Assembly (NCBI RefSeq): GCF_035510375.1
Contig: NZ_DATKHG010000012.1
Direction: 5' to 3' (one strand)
DNA from: Paenibacillus_I sp035510375
GTDB lineage: Bacteria; Bacillota; Bacilli; Paenibacillales; Paenibacillaceae
DNA: 64,000 bases
Part shown: piece after piece, positions 17,305-27,303 of the stretch
How positions within the stretch are numbered: position 1 is the first letter of the stretch
Layout of the letters: every line of letters begins with the position of its first letter
Program-made: the position numbers and the translations under genes
Notes under the pieces: model-generated
Told to the model about the DNA's origin: nothing
The model's input: the letters and a program-made list of their open reading frames with translations, nothing else
The model's database searches: none

Positions 17305-18413
17305 GCATGGAGATGATGGGCGTGGTCAATCTGATTCACGAGCCGGACGAGCTGGAAGCGTTGACTGCGCATCGGCCGCTGGCGACGGTTCCTTTCGGCG
17401 GCCGTTACCGGCTGGTCGATTTTACGCTGTCGAGCATGGTCAATTCGGGCATTTCCAAGGTGGCCGTTATGGCGCATACGAAATACCGGTCGCTGATGGA
17501 TCATATCGGCTCGGGCAAAAGCTGGGATTTGCATCACCGGCAGGGCGGCCTGTTCGTGCTGCCCCCGATGGCCTCCGATATGAGCGATTTGCGCAAAGGG
17601 GATTTGTTTCACTTCTATCAGCAGCGTGATTTCTTTACCCGCAGTCAAGGCGACTACGTCGTCATCTGCAGAAGCCATATGGTGTGCAACATCAATTTCA
17701 AGGATGTTCTGGCTGCACACCTGGAGAGCGGAGCCGATATAACGGCGGTTTGCAAGAAACAGCACGATTCGCTCGGCGGCAAGGCGCGCAAGGTCAAGAT
17801 CGACGGCAACGGACGGGTGACGGACATGCAGGACCATTTCGGCCGGCTGCAGACCGACATCGTGTCGATGGAAATGTACGTGATGCGCAAAGATCTGCTG
17901 CTCGATCTGGTCGAAACGTCGCTGGCGCAAGGGCAGGATCATCTGGTCCGCCACGGGATTATGTCCCGGCTGGATAAGCTGCGGGTGCATGCCTGCTTAT
18001 ACGAAGGCTACCTCGGCATCGTCAACACGATTCAAAGCTATTACCTGAACAGCATGCAGCTTCTGCTTCCCGATACGTGGAAAAGCTTGTTCTTCACGCC
18101 GGGCCCGATCTATACGAAGGTCAAGGACGAGCCGCCGACCAGCTACCTTGAGGGAGCCAAGACGGTAAACTCCCTGATCGCGAACGGCTGCGAAATCGAA
18201 GGCACGGTCGTCGGCAGCATTCTGTTCAGGGGCGTCAAGGTGCAAAAAGGAGCGGTCGTCCGCAACAGCATCGTCATGCAGAACGGCATTGTCGGCGAGA
18301 ACAGCATGCTCGATCATGTTATACTCGATAAAGAAGTGTATATTGAGCCCGGCCGCGACATCCGCGGCGTGACCGATTCACCGTATATCGCCGTGAAGCG
18401 CAAGGTCATCTGA
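17301..18413 (+). CDS. glgD: Glucose-1-phosphate adenylyltransferase, regulatory subunit GlgD
   Basis: A 370-residue GlgC paralogue. It keeps the fold (FGGRYRLVDFTLSSMVNSGI, C-terminal beta helix ANGCEIEGTVVGSILFRGV) but has lost the N-terminal glycine-rich nucleotide loop: the GlgC GGEGKRLGVLTK stretch is replaced by HEPDELEALTAHR. This matches the Bacillus GlgD type, which lacks activity alone and raises GlgC activity in a complex. AAGGAGG lies eight bases before the ATG. Confidence 0.93.
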   Translation: MSMEMMGVVNLIHEPDELEALTAHRPLATVPFGGRYRLVDFTLSSMVNSGISKVAVMAHTKYRSLMDHIGSGKSWDLHHRQGGLFVLPPMASDMSDLRKGDLFHFYQQRDFFTRSQGDYVVICRSHMVCNINFKDVLAAHLESGADITAVCKKQHDSLGGKARKVKIDGNGRVTDMQDHFGRLQTDIVSMEMYVMRKDLLLDLVETSLAQGQDHLVRHGIMSRLDKLRVHACLYEGYLGIVNTIQSYYLNSMQLLLPDTWKSLFFTPGPIYTKVKDEPPTSYLEGAKTVNSLIANGCEIEGTVVGSILFRGVKVQKGAVVRNSIVMQNGIVGENSMLDHVILDKEVYIEPGRDIRGVTDSPYIAVKRKVI

Positions 18414-18445
18414 GACGGGCCATTCCAGCGGCAGGTGAAATCGAT

Positions 18446-19888
18446 ATGAACATTCTTTTCGCGGCTTCGGAGGCCGTGCCGTTCGCCAAGACCGGCGGTC
18501 TCGGCGACGTCGTCGGCGCGCTGCCGAAAGCGCTGGCGGCGCAAGGGGTGACGGCGTCCGTCATCCTGCCGCAATATGGGGAAACGGGGGATGACGCGAT
18601 CCGGTCCTTTCGGCGGGTCGCGTCTTTCACCGTCAAGCTCGGCTGGCGCAATCAAGCCTGCAACCTGCTGGAGGGATATGTTGACGGCATCCGGTATTAC
18701 CTGATCGGAAACGATTACTACTACAAGCGTGGCACGCCGTACGGCTACGACGACGAGGCGGAACGGTTCGCGTTTTTCTGCTTCGCCGTGCTGGAAGGCA
18801 TGCGATATATAGATGAAGTGCCCGACATCATCCACTGCCACGATTGGCAGACCGGGCTAATTCCGTTTCTGTTGAAAACGCGGTATCGCGGCAGCCCGCC
18901 CTATCGCGGCATCCGGTCGCTTTTCACGATACACAATTTGCGCTATCAAGGCGTGTTCCCGCAGGAAACGCTCTGCGATTTGCTCGGCGTGGGCCTCGAC
19001 ATGTTCACGATGGACAAGCTGGAGTTCTACGGCGGCGGCAGCTGCATGAAGGCGGGGCTCCTGTACGCGGACAAGCTGACGACGGTCAGCCGCACGTATG
19101 CGGAAGAGATCCGAACCCCCGAGCTCGGCGAAAAGCTGGATGGCGTCATCCGGCTCCGCGGCCCGGATTTGACCGGTATCGTGAACGGAATCGACACCGA
19201 GCTGTTCGATCCGATGCGGGACCCGGAGATTGCCTATCCTTACCGTACGTCTATGGCGAAGAAGCGGAAAAACAAGGTTGTTCTGCAGCGGGAGCTCGGC
19301 CTGGACGAAGAGGAAGAGGTGCCGATGCTCGCCATCGTTTCGAGGCTTGTCGAGCAGAAGGGGCTGGATCTGCTGGAGGGCGCCATGGAGGGGCTTCTTG
19401 CCGAACCGCTCCAGCTGGTCGTGCTCGGAACCGGGGAAGCCCGCTACGAGAAGCTGCTCGGCCGCTTGGCGTCACAGCATCCGGAACGCATCGCCGTTCG
19501 TTTCGAGTTTGACGACGCGCTCGCGAGAAGGATCTATGCGGGATCCGATATTTATTTGATGCCCTCGCAATTCGAGCCGTGCGGACTCAGCCAATTGATC
19601 GCTCTCCGCTACGGCGCCGTACCGCTCGTCCGGGAAACGGGCGGGCTGAAGGACACGGTCCAAGCCTATGATGAATATACAGGTAAAGGAACCGGTTTCA
19701 GCTTTCGGCGTTACAATGCCGCCGAATTTCTGCAAACGGTGCGCAGGGCGCTAGCGCTTTACCGGAATGCCCCCGAGTGGCAGCGCATTGTCGACAACGG
19801 CGCCTGCGAAAATTACGGCTGGAGCGGCTCCGCGCGCGACTATGCCGCGGTGTACCGCGAACTCGCGGACAACGGAAAGGAGTATTGA
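18446..19888 (+). CDS. glgA: Glycogen synthase
   Basis: GT5 retaining glucosyltransferase that extends alpha-1,4-glucan from ADP-glucose. The ADP-glucose site KTGGLGDVVGALPKAL is at residues ~15-30. IIHCHDWQTGL and SLFTIHNLRYQGVF are typical of the N-terminal Rossmann domain, and MPSQFEPCGLSQLIALRYG with the conserved Glu is in the C-terminal domain. The 480-residue length is standard. CAGGTGA precedes the ATG. It sits 32 bases after glgD and ends one base before the glucoamylase start, so the four genes form one operon. Confidence 0.95.
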   Translation: MNILFAASEAVPFAKTGGLGDVVGALPKALAAQGVTASVILPQYGETGDDAIRSFRRVASFTVKLGWRNQACNLLEGYVDGIRYYLIGNDYYYKRGTPYGYDDEAERFAFFCFAVLEGMRYIDEVPDIIHCHDWQTGLIPFLLKTRYRGSPPYRGIRSLFTIHNLRYQGVFPQETLCDLLGVGLDMFTMDKLEFYGGGSCMKAGLLYADKLTTVSRTYAEEIRTPELGEKLDGVIRLRGPDLTGIVNGIDTELFDPMRDPEIAYPYRTSMAKKRKNKVVLQRELGLDEEEEVPMLAIVSRLVEQKGLDLLEGAMEGLLAEPLQLVVLGTGEARYEKLLGRLASQHPERIAVRFEFDDALARRIYAGSDIYLMPSQFEPCGLSQLIALRYGAVPLVRETGGLKDTVQAYDEYTGKGTGFSFRRYNAAEFLQTVRRALALYRNAPEWQRIVDNGACENYGWSGSARDYAAVYRELADNGKEY

Positions 19889-19889
19889 A

Positions 19890-21854
19890 ATGGCCCGTCA
19901 TCTGGTTGTCGGAAACGGCAAAATGCTCGTTAACCTGGACAAATCCTGCTACATTCGCGACATTTACTTTCCGTACGTCGGTCAGTTGAACCATGTGGGA
20001 GGACAGCAGTGCCGTTTCGGCGTTTGGGCGGACGGCGCCTTCTCATGGCTCGATTCTCCCGACTGGCGTTTCGAGCTCGGTTATGTCGAGGATTCCCTGG
20101 TGACGAATATTGCGGCCCGGAACGATGCGCTCGGCCTTGAGCTTTTTATTAACGACGGAGTCCATCAGCGGGAATGCATATACATCAAGCGTGTCGTCGT
20201 CCGGAGCACGATCGAAAGGGACCGCGAGGTGCGCCTTTTTTTCCATCAGGATTTGATGATCGAAGGGACGGAGGTCGGGGACACGGCCGCGTATTATCCC
20301 GAGAACAACACGCTTTTCCATTATAAGCGGTCAAGCTATTTCATGTTCAACGGCTTCTCGGATGAAGGCGGAATCGCGCAGTATTCGACCGGCATCAAAC
20401 GGTTCCATTCGGCGGAAGGCACATGGCGGGACGCGGAGGACGGCGCGCTGATGGGCAACGCCATTGCGCAGGGCTCCGTCGACAGCACGATCGGGTTCGG
20501 GACGACCGTGCCGGCCGGCGGGGAGAAGACGGTCTACTACTGGATGTCGGTCGGCCGCGATCTGGAGGAAGTGAAAAAGCTTAACCAATATGTAACGGAC
20601 AGCCATCCGGAGAAGCTGCTCAGCCGGATCGTCATTTATTGGCGCCACTGGCTGCTGCGCACGGTGACCGATTTCGGGGACCTGCCGAAGGAAGTCGTCG
20701 ATCTGTACAAGAAAAGCCTGCTGATCGTGCGCACGCAGACGGACGAGAACGGCGCCATCATCGCGGCGAACGATACCGATATTCTGCAATACAACCGCGA
20801 TCATTACAGCTATATGTGGCCGCGCGACGGCGCACTGATCGCGGAGGCGATGTCGCTGGCCGGCTATCAGAGCATGATCGCCCCCTTCTTTCAATTTTGC
20901 GCGGATACGCTCTCGCCCGAAGGGTACTTATATCATAAATACAATCCGGACGGCACGGTGGGCTCGAGTTGGCACCCTTATGTCGTCCAGGGAACGAACC
21001 GGCTGCCGATCCAGGAGGACGAAACGGCGCTTGTTCTGTATGCGTTATGGAAGGACTACACCTATCACCAGGTCATTGAGCTGCCGCAGTCGCTGTACAG
21101 CAGTCTCATCCGCAAGGCGGCGAATTTCCTCGGCGAGTTTATGGAGCCGGAACTGAATTTGCCGAAGCCGAGCTACGATCTGTGGGAGGAACGCTACGGC
21201 ATTTGGACGTATACGGCGGCTTCCGTGTACGGCGGCCTGATGTCGGCGGCGTATTTCACCGACCTGTTCGGCGATTACGAGCGAAGCGATCATTACCGGA
21301 GCACGGCGGAGGCGATCAAGCAGGGGATTCTCGACCATATTTGGGACGAGGAAGCCGGGCGCTTCGCGCGGGGGCTTATTTACAAGGACGGCGCCTGGGT
21401 GAAGGACATGACGCTCGAGAGCAGCCTGTTCGGCATTTGGGAATTCGGCGTACTGCCGGTCGACGACAGCCGTGCCGCGCGCACGATCCGCGCGATCAAG
21501 GAAGGGCTGTCGGTAAAAACCGGCGTCGGGGGCGTCGCCCGCTACACGAACGACTATTACTTCCAGCAATCGGGCGATATCGAGAAAATACCGGGCAATC
21601 CGTGGATCATCTGCACGCTGTGGATCGCCAATTACGAAATCGAATCGGCCAAGACGCTTGCGGACTTGGCGTCGCCGCGCCGCACGTTGGAATGGGTCGT
21701 CGGGAAATCGCTCGATTCCGGCGTGCTGCCCGAGCAGTTGAATCCGTTCGACGGGTCGCCGCTCGCCGTCGCGCCGCTCACATGGTCGCACGCGACGTTC
21801 GTCCAAAGCGTATGCAAATATGTGCGGAAGCACGCGAAGCTAAGGTCCTCATAA
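19890..21854 (+). CDS. GH15 glucoamylase-like glucan hydrolase
   Basis: A 654-residue glycoside hydrolase 15 protein releasing glucose from alpha-glucan ends, by family. The N-terminal ~260 residues are a beta-sandwich domain (YFPYVGQLNHVGGQQ, HRECIYIKRVVVRSTIERD-like strand pattern). The catalytic (alpha/alpha)6 barrel follows, with DHYSYMWPRDGALIAEAMSL and the catalytic Glu in PSYDLWEERYGIWTYTAASV. No signal peptide is seen, so it acts in the cytoplasm, fitting turnover of stored glycogen. AAAGGAG precedes ATG 19890, which begins one base after the glgA stop. A longer in-frame opening at 19767 would overlap glgA and is rejected. No glgP or glgB is in the window. Confidence 0.92.
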   Translation: MARHLVVGNGKMLVNLDKSCYIRDIYFPYVGQLNHVGGQQCRFGVWADGAFSWLDSPDWRFELGYVEDSLVTNIAARNDALGLELFINDGVHQRECIYIKRVVVRSTIERDREVRLFFHQDLMIEGTEVGDTAAYYPENNTLFHYKRSSYFMFNGFSDEGGIAQYSTGIKRFHSAEGTWRDAEDGALMGNAIAQGSVDSTIGFGTTVPAGGEKTVYYWMSVGRDLEEVKKLNQYVTDSHPEKLLSRIVIYWRHWLLRTVTDFGDLPKEVVDLYKKSLLIVRTQTDENGAIIAANDTDILQYNRDHYSYMWPRDGALIAEAMSLAGYQSMIAPFFQFCADTLSPEGYLYHKYNPDGTVGSSWHPYVVQGTNRLPIQEDETALVLYALWKDYTYHQVIELPQSLYSSLIRKAANFLGEFMEPELNLPKPSYDLWEERYGIWTYTAASVYGGLMSAAYFTDLFGDYERSDHYRSTAEAIKQGILDHIWDEEAGRFARGLIYKDGAWVKDMTLESSLFGIWEFGVLPVDDSRAARTIRAIKEGLSVKTGVGGVARYTNDYYFQQSGDIEKIPGNPWIICTLWIANYEIESAKTLADLASPRRTLEWVVGKSLDSGVLPEQLNPFDGSPLAVAPLTWSHATFVQSVCKYVRKHAKLRSS

Positions 21855-21869
21855 TCCCGTGAACGGCGA

Positions 21870-21920
21870 CAAGGCCGGTCTTCAAGCAGACAATGCTGCT
21901 TGCGGACCGGCTTTTTTTTG
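21870..21920 (+). terminator. Terminator of the glycogen operon
   Basis: AAGGCCGGTC...GGACCGGCTT arms with an inner AAGCAG/CTGCTT stem, followed by eight T residues. It lies just after the glucoamylase stop. Confidence 0.9.
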
Positions 21921-22073
21921 CCGGAGAAGGGCGAAGTGAAGGAGGGATTGTTTGTTCCCTCCAACCCGTCATCAAAGGGCCGGCGCGGGGTACAATAACG
22001 TGGAAAAACCGTTATAAGCGGGAAGGGACGGGTAATAAGCCATAAACATACCATGAAGAAAAGGGCGATGACC

Positions 22074-23357
22074 ATGGCTTTGCAATTGTTTATGATCGTG
22101 CTTCTGATTTTGTTCACAGCATTTTTTGTCGCAACCGAATTTGCCGTTATTCGGATCCGGCCAAGCCGGGTAGATCAGCTCGTGCTGGAGGGGCGCAAGA
22201 ATGCGGTGGCGCTGCAGAAGGTAACGGCCAACCTGGACGGCTACCTGTCTGCGTGCCAGCTCGGAATCACCATAACTTCTCTTGGCTTGGGATGGCTCGG
22301 CGAACCGACGGTCGAGGCGCTGCTTGAGCCGGTGTTTGAGCGGCTGGATATGCCTGAGCAAGTGACCGGTCCGGTTGCTTTTCTGATCGCCTTTACTTCG
22401 GTTACCTACCTGCATGTCGTTATCGGGGAGCTGGCGCCCAAGAGCGCGGCGATCCGCAAGGCGGAGCCGATCGCGTTGCTGTGCGCCGTGCCGATCATCT
22501 GGTTCAACCGCATCATGTATCCGTTCATTTGGCTGCTGAACTCGTCCGCGAACCGGCTGGTGCGGCTGCTCGGCATGAGGCCGGCCAAGGAACATGAGGA
22601 AGCGCATTCCGAGGACGAAATCCGGATTATTTTATCCGAAAGCTACGAGAGCGGCAAAATCAACAAAACCGAGCTCGGATACGTGAACCGGATTTTTACG
22701 TTTGATGATTTGCTGGCCCGGGAAATCATGGTGCCGCGCACGGACATGATATGCCTGTATACGGACAAATCGCTGGCTGACAATCTGAAAATCATCAAAC
22801 GGGAGCAGTATACGCGCTTTCCGGTCGCCAGCGGCAGCAAGGACAACATTGCCGGAATCATCAACACGAAGAAATTTTTTCTGAAGTACGACAACAATCC
22901 CGAATTCGATTTCGCTTCGCTGCTGATGCCGGCCCTGACGGTTCCGGACGTGATGCCCGTGAAGTCGCTGCTGAGAAAAATGCAGGCGGAGCAGGTGCAC
23001 ATGGCGCTGCTGCTGGACGAATACGGAGGAACGTCCGGCCTTATCACGATCGAGGATATTCTTGAGGAGATCGTCGGGGAAATACGCGACGAGTTCGACA
23101 AGGACGAGAAGAAGCCGATCGATATGGTGGAGCCGGGACGCTACATGGTAGAGGGCAAGGTGCTGCTCTCGGAGCTGAACGAAATATTGGGCACGCATTT
23201 GCCGAACGACGGTGTCCACACGATCGGGGGATGGCTGTACAGCGAAAATCCGGACGTCAAAATAGGCGATACGGTCGAGCATGAGGACCTGGTATTCGCG
23301 GTGAAGGAGATGGAAAAGCACCGGATCCGCAAGGTGGAAATCATGAAGGAGCCGTAA
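22074..23357 (+). CDS. CNNM/CorC-type membrane protein with CBS pair
   Basis: Domains in order: DUF21/CNNM membrane domain with about four helices (residues 1-180, FFVATEFAVIRIRPSRVDQL and GITITSLGLGWLGEPTVE), a CBS pair (MVPRTDMICLYTDKSL and MPVKSLLRKMQAEQVHMALL, with DEYGGTSGLITIEDILEEI-type second CBS), and the C-terminal CorC_HlyC domain (TIGGWLYSENPDVKIGD). Family members are linked to Mg2+ efflux or sodium/magnesium exchange. The ATG at 22053 is also in frame, but AAAAGGG is spaced better for 22074. It is monocistronic as far as can be seen. Confidence 0.9.
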   Translation: MALQLFMIVLLILFTAFFVATEFAVIRIRPSRVDQLVLEGRKNAVALQKVTANLDGYLSACQLGITITSLGLGWLGEPTVEALLEPVFERLDMPEQVTGPVAFLIAFTSVTYLHVVIGELAPKSAAIRKAEPIALLCAVPIIWFNRIMYPFIWLLNSSANRLVRLLGMRPAKEHEEAHSEDEIRIILSESYESGKINKTELGYVNRIFTFDDLLAREIMVPRTDMICLYTDKSLADNLKIIKREQYTRFPVASGSKDNIAGIINTKKFFLKYDNNPEFDFASLLMPALTVPDVMPVKSLLRKMQAEQVHMALLLDEYGGTSGLITIEDILEEIVGEIRDEFDKDEKKPIDMVEPGRYMVEGKVLLSELNEILGTHLPNDGVHTIGGWLYSENPDVKIGDTVEHEDLVFAVKEMEKHRIRKVEIMKEP

Positions 23358-23482
23358 TCGGAGCCGGCGGGCGGATCGCTCTTTTCTACTGCAGGCAAGA
23401 GGTTGCCGAATCGGCAAAAATGCTTTACCGTATAAGGGGGGGTCCAGAGGAACTACACGGATGAGGATGGGAGAGTGCCGGG

Positions 23483-24286
23483 TTGGAAGAATATTTGATT
23501 GCAGTCATTATGGGCATTGTGGAGGGATTGACGGAGTTCCTGCCGGTATCTTCGACGGGGCACATGATTCTGACCGCGGATTTGCTCGGCTTTGAGGGCG
23601 ATGTTGCGAAAACGTTCGAGGTCGTCGTGCAGCTGGGCGCGGTTTTGGCGGTGCTGGTGCTGTATTGGAAAAGGTACATGGGCATTCTGAACGATTTTTT
23701 CCGCTTTGACTTCAAGCGGAAAAACAAGCTCAATGCGATACATATGATTATCGCAATGGCGCCGGCAGGCATTTTGGGGATAAGCCTGAGCGGGTTTATC
23801 AAAGATTATTTGTTCGGCGCTTCTACCGTGCTGATCGGTCTGGTGATCGGCGGCGTTCTCATGATCGTCGCCGAGAAGGCTAACCGTAAAATTACGTCCG
23901 AGCACTCGGACGACATCACATACAAGCAGGCCTTCGGCATCGGATTGTTTCAGTGCCTGGCGCTGTGGCCGGGCTTTTCGCGGTCGGGATCGACGATGGC
24001 CGGCGGCCTGCTGTTCGGTACGAGCCGGCAAGCGGCGGCGGATTTCACGTTTATGATCTCCGTCCCCATCATGCTGGGAGCAACGGGAATCGACCTGTAC
24101 CAAAGCCGTGATTTTCTCACCGGCGACGATCTTTTGTTATTCATGATCGGACTTGCTACTTCGTTCATCGTCGCCATGATCGCCGTCGTCACGTTCCTGA
24201 ACCTGATCAAGCGTCTGAGCCTCACCTGGTTCGCGATTTACCGCTTTGTCCTGGCGGCCGCCTTCTACTTCCTTGTGATGTATTGA
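23483..24286 (+). CDS. uppP: Undecaprenyl-diphosphatase UppP (BacA)
   Basis: Integral membrane phosphatase that recycles undecaprenyl pyrophosphate for peptidoglycan synthesis; extra copies confer bacitracin tolerance. The first active-site motif is GIVEGLTEFLPVSSTGHM and the second PGFSRSGSTMAGG, with the required Glu, His, Arg and Ser all present. About eight hydrophobic helices and 267 residues match the family. The start is TTG at 23483, with GGGAGAG seven bases upstream; the next Met would cut into the first motif. Confidence 0.95.
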   Translation: MEEYLIAVIMGIVEGLTEFLPVSSTGHMILTADLLGFEGDVAKTFEVVVQLGAVLAVLVLYWKRYMGILNDFFRFDFKRKNKLNAIHMIIAMAPAGILGISLSGFIKDYLFGASTVLIGLVIGGVLMIVAEKANRKITSEHSDDITYKQAFGIGLFQCLALWPGFSRSGSTMAGGLLFGTSRQAAADFTFMISVPIMLGATGIDLYQSRDFLTGDDLLLFMIGLATSFIVAMIAVVTFLNLIKRLSLTWFAIYRFVLAAAFYFLVMY

Positions 24287-24368
24287 TCATAGGGAAAGGC
24301 CGGCGTTGAATCCTTTTCACCGCTGCTTGCGTATTAGACGGATATTACGATTATGGAGGAATGGCACA

Positions 24369-24680
24369 ATGATGATTACGACGACACCGACGATCGAAGG
24401 CAGACCGATCCAGGACTATATGGGCATCGTGAACGGCGAGGCGATTATGGGCGCCAACATCGTGCGGGACTTTTTGGCGTCCATTACCGACGTCGTCGGC
24501 GGACGCTCCGGCTCCTACGAAACGAAGCTGAAGGAGGCGCGCGACATCGCGATCGGCGAAATGATCGACCAGGCGCGCCGCATGGGGGCCAATGCGGTTG
24601 TCGGCATCGACATCGATTACGAGGTCGTGCGGGAAGGCATGCTGATGGTAGCGGTCAGCGGCACAGCCGTAAGAGTATAA
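24369..24680 (+). CDS. YbjQ/UPF0145-family protein
   Basis: A 103-residue protein with the complete UPF0145 pattern: PTIEGRPIQDYMGIVNGEAI, then RDFLASITDVVGGRSGSYE, then ARRMGANAVVGIDIDYEVV. The family forms pentamers and is annotated as a putative heavy-metal-binding domain; its cellular role is not established. GGAGG sits eight bases before the ATG at 24369, so the in-frame ATG at 24306 is not used. Confidence 0.9.
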   Translation: MMITTTPTIEGRPIQDYMGIVNGEAIMGANIVRDFLASITDVVGGRSGSYETKLKEARDIAIGEMIDQARRMGANAVVGIDIDYEVVREGMLMVAVSGTAVRV

Positions 24681-24885
24681 GGGCCAGGGAATTGCCGTTC
24701 GGAAAAGAAAAGCGGATGAACTTCGGGGAGCGCGAACTGGCGACAGATTCGGCGCTTCTTTTTTCGCGGAAGCAATGATTCCGGCTTATTAAAATAAGGG
24801 AAGCCCGGAGGCATTGCGACGAAACTTTTCGGCGGCTTGCGTCGTCGTTAACATTGGTTCATTAATGATAAAGAGGGGGAAGCCT

Positions 24886-27303
24886 GTGGGCATCAACGAA
24901 GCGCAAAGAACGTTGTGTTCCGTCTTATGGGCCGCAGTGCTGCTGCTCGCTATCGGCGCGGCGGACGGCTTGGCCGCGCCGGCATCCGCGGCAGCGACGG
25001 GAGGCATCGAGTTCAAGGCCGAAGCGGGCTTTAACGGCAAGCAGAAGGACGGCAAATGGACGAGGCTGCGGGTCACGCTGACCAATAGGACGGAGCGGGA
25101 TTTGAAGGGAGAACTGGCTTTTACCGCGATGCTTTCGAACGGCGGCTACAACGTAGCCTATGCCGTCCCGGCCGAGCTTCCGCCCGGGACGCCGGTGGTG
25201 CTGGAGCTCACCGTACCGGGGATGGCTTACAACAAAGTCAATAACCGGCTGGCCTTCCATACGGGCAAAGCGCCGGGCGGCCCAACGGTGCCGTTCACAT
25301 CGAACCGCCCTTATGTGGAGGCGCCTGCAGACCAGGCCACGCTCATCGGGGTTGTTGCCCGTGACCCGGATACGCTTAATTTCATGCCGATTCTGAATAC
25401 GAAAGGCTATGATCTGAACGTTGTGCCGATTAAGGAGGACGATCTGCCGGACCGGTCGATTCAGCTGGACGGCCTCGACTTCCTTGTGCTGAACGACGTT
25501 CCGACAGGAAGCTGGAGCGAATCGAAACGTGAGGCCGTTCGCGCATGGGTGCAACGCGGGGGGACGCTGATCGTGGCCGGAGGCGCCGGCTATGCGAAGA
25601 CGGCCGAGGGCTTTGCGGATCTCGCGCCCGTCAAGCCGGAAGGCACCGCGAGCCTGAAGACGGCGGCCGCCCTCGTACAGCTTGCGGGAGGGAAAACGCC
25701 GCTGAATTTAACCGTCCCGGTGACCTTATCGGCAGGCATGCTAGCCGCGGGCAACGTGTCGATCGCAGATGGCGGGCTTGCGCTGGCGGCGAACCGCTCG
25801 TACGGCAACGGACAGGTGGTGTATGCCGCGTTCGACCCGTCGCTCGAGCCTTTCGCTTCCTGGACGGGCAGCCCCGATCTATGGGCCCGCTTGCTGGGCG
25901 GTTCATTAACGCCGGTTATGCCGGGCACCGCGGTACAGGCAGGCATTGCGCCGGGGGGCAATATGTGGGAAATCGATTCCCTGTTGAATGAATTCCCGTC
26001 GATTCAGGCACCGTCGGTAAATGTGCTGATCGTTTTCTTTTTTATTTACATATTGATCGTGGCGCCGGTGCTGTATCTGGTGCTGCGCAAGCTCGACCGG
26101 CGCGAATGGGCATGGTGGATCGTTCCGCTCGCGTCGCTGGCAAGCAGCGTCATTATTTTCACGGTGGGCGCTTCGGATAAAAGCGCGACGCTCGCGCACA
26201 GCCTGCGCATCGCGGAACTGTCCGGCGATGGCGACGGCATAAGGTCCGCCGCCGCCGCCGTTTTCGTGCCGGGAGGCGGACGGGTGGAGGCGGCGTTCGA
26301 GCCGGGTGTCGCGCTGCTGCCGTTTCAAGACGGCCGCGGTGCTATGGGGAGCGTAGCCGCGAACCCGACCTATCAGACCGTGCATGACGGTACGGACGAA
26401 ACGAGCGTCGTCTGGAACGAGGTGCCTTACTGGTCCGTCCGCAAAACGTGGGTGCGCTACGACAAGCCGGCACAGCTGGGCCGGTTCGCGATCGGCACGG
26501 AACTGAAAGCCGGGAAGCTGACGGTAACTGTCAAGAACGAGACAGGCGCCGACCTGACGAACGTCGGGCTGCTGTTTAACGGCACGGCCTTTAAGCTGCA
26601 GAACTTGAAGCAGGGGGAGTCGTCGAAGACCACGGTTCCGCTCGTCGTCCCGAACGGGTTGGGCGGTTTTTACGACTACGGCGGCCAACTATTCCCTTGG
26701 CCGTCCAATAATGGGGATATATATGCACGAGAGCGGGGGCTGCTCAATTCCTTCATGAATGCCGGTCAACGCGCGGGGGCGATGCGGATGCCGTATGTGG
26801 TCGGCTTCAGTTCCGATCGGGAAGCATGGTTTACGATCAACGGCAAGCGGGCCGGGACGGATAATCTGACGCTCTGGGCTCAAGCGCTCGATCTGTATGC
26901 GGCGGAAAGCGGCGGCTTCGTTGCGCCGGGAACCATAACGCCGATGCTGACGGTTAACAAAACCGGTCGTTATTCGTACGATCCAATGTCCGGCCGGATC
27001 GATTTCAGCCAAGGACTGCTGGAGTTCGAGTTCGTGCTGCCGGCCGGCGGGCGTGCCTCCTACGATTCGTTAACGGTGTACGGCTCCCGACAATTGGACG
27101 GCCAGCTACAAACGACAGTCTGGAATGAGAAGAAGCAAAGCTGGGAGCAGGTCGACTTCGCCAACGCGTCGTCGTTCACGCCGGCCGATCCGGCTGACAA
27201 TTACGTGACCGCGAACGGTTCCATCCGGATGAGGCTGGAGACCGCGAGCCAGGCAGGCACGTTTATGCCGACCGTGGGGCTGAAAGGGAAGGGGAAGCCG
27301 TAA
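24886..27303 (+). CDS. Large membrane-anchored extracytoplasmic protein, first gene of the ABC-MoxR-VWA run
   Basis: An 805-residue protein. It has a likely signal peptide (VLWAAVLLLAIGAADGLAAP), then ~340 residues of extracytoplasmic domain including a Rossmann-like stretch (LDGLDFLVLNDVP, VQRGGTLIVAGGAGY) reminiscent of the inactive glutaminase-like fold. Two membrane helices follow near residues 380-430 (VLIVFFFIYILIVAPVLYLV and WIVPLASLASSVIIF), then a beta-rich C-terminal half. GTG 24886 has AAGAGGGGGA before it. Its stop overlaps the ATG of the ABC ATPase (TAATG), so it is part of that transporter unit. Function unknown; a periplasm-side partner of the exporter is inferred. Confidence 0.75.
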   Translation: MGINEAQRTLCSVLWAAVLLLAIGAADGLAAPASAAATGGIEFKAEAGFNGKQKDGKWTRLRVTLTNRTERDLKGELAFTAMLSNGGYNVAYAVPAELPPGTPVVLELTVPGMAYNKVNNRLAFHTGKAPGGPTVPFTSNRPYVEAPADQATLIGVVARDPDTLNFMPILNTKGYDLNVVPIKEDDLPDRSIQLDGLDFLVLNDVPTGSWSESKREAVRAWVQRGGTLIVAGGAGYAKTAEGFADLAPVKPEGTASLKTAAALVQLAGGKTPLNLTVPVTLSAGMLAAGNVSIADGGLALAANRSYGNGQVVYAAFDPSLEPFASWTGSPDLWARLLGGSLTPVMPGTAVQAGIAPGGNMWEIDSLLNEFPSIQAPSVNVLIVFFFIYILIVAPVLYLVLRKLDRREWAWWIVPLASLASSVIIFTVGASDKSATLAHSLRIAELSGDGDGIRSAAAAVFVPGGGRVEAAFEPGVALLPFQDGRGAMGSVAANPTYQTVHDGTDETSVVWNEVPYWSVRKTWVRYDKPAQLGRFAIGTELKAGKLTVTVKNETGADLTNVGLLFNGTAFKLQNLKQGESSKTTVPLVVPNGLGGFYDYGGQLFPWPSNNGDIYARERGLLNSFMNAGQRAGAMRMPYVVGFSSDREAWFTINGKRAGTDNLTLWAQALDLYAAESGGFVAPGTITPMLTVNKTGRYSYDPMSGRIDFSQGLLEFEFVLPAGGRASYDSLTVYGSRQLDGQLQTTVWNEKKQSWEQVDFANASSFTPADPADNYVTANGSIRMRLETASQAGTFMPTVGLKGKGKP

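Noticed and set aside
22053..22073. Upstream ATG start for the CNNM protein (MKKRAMT...)
   Set aside because: No ribosome-binding site at proper distance, whereas AAAAGGG is well placed for ATG 22074; both remain possible.
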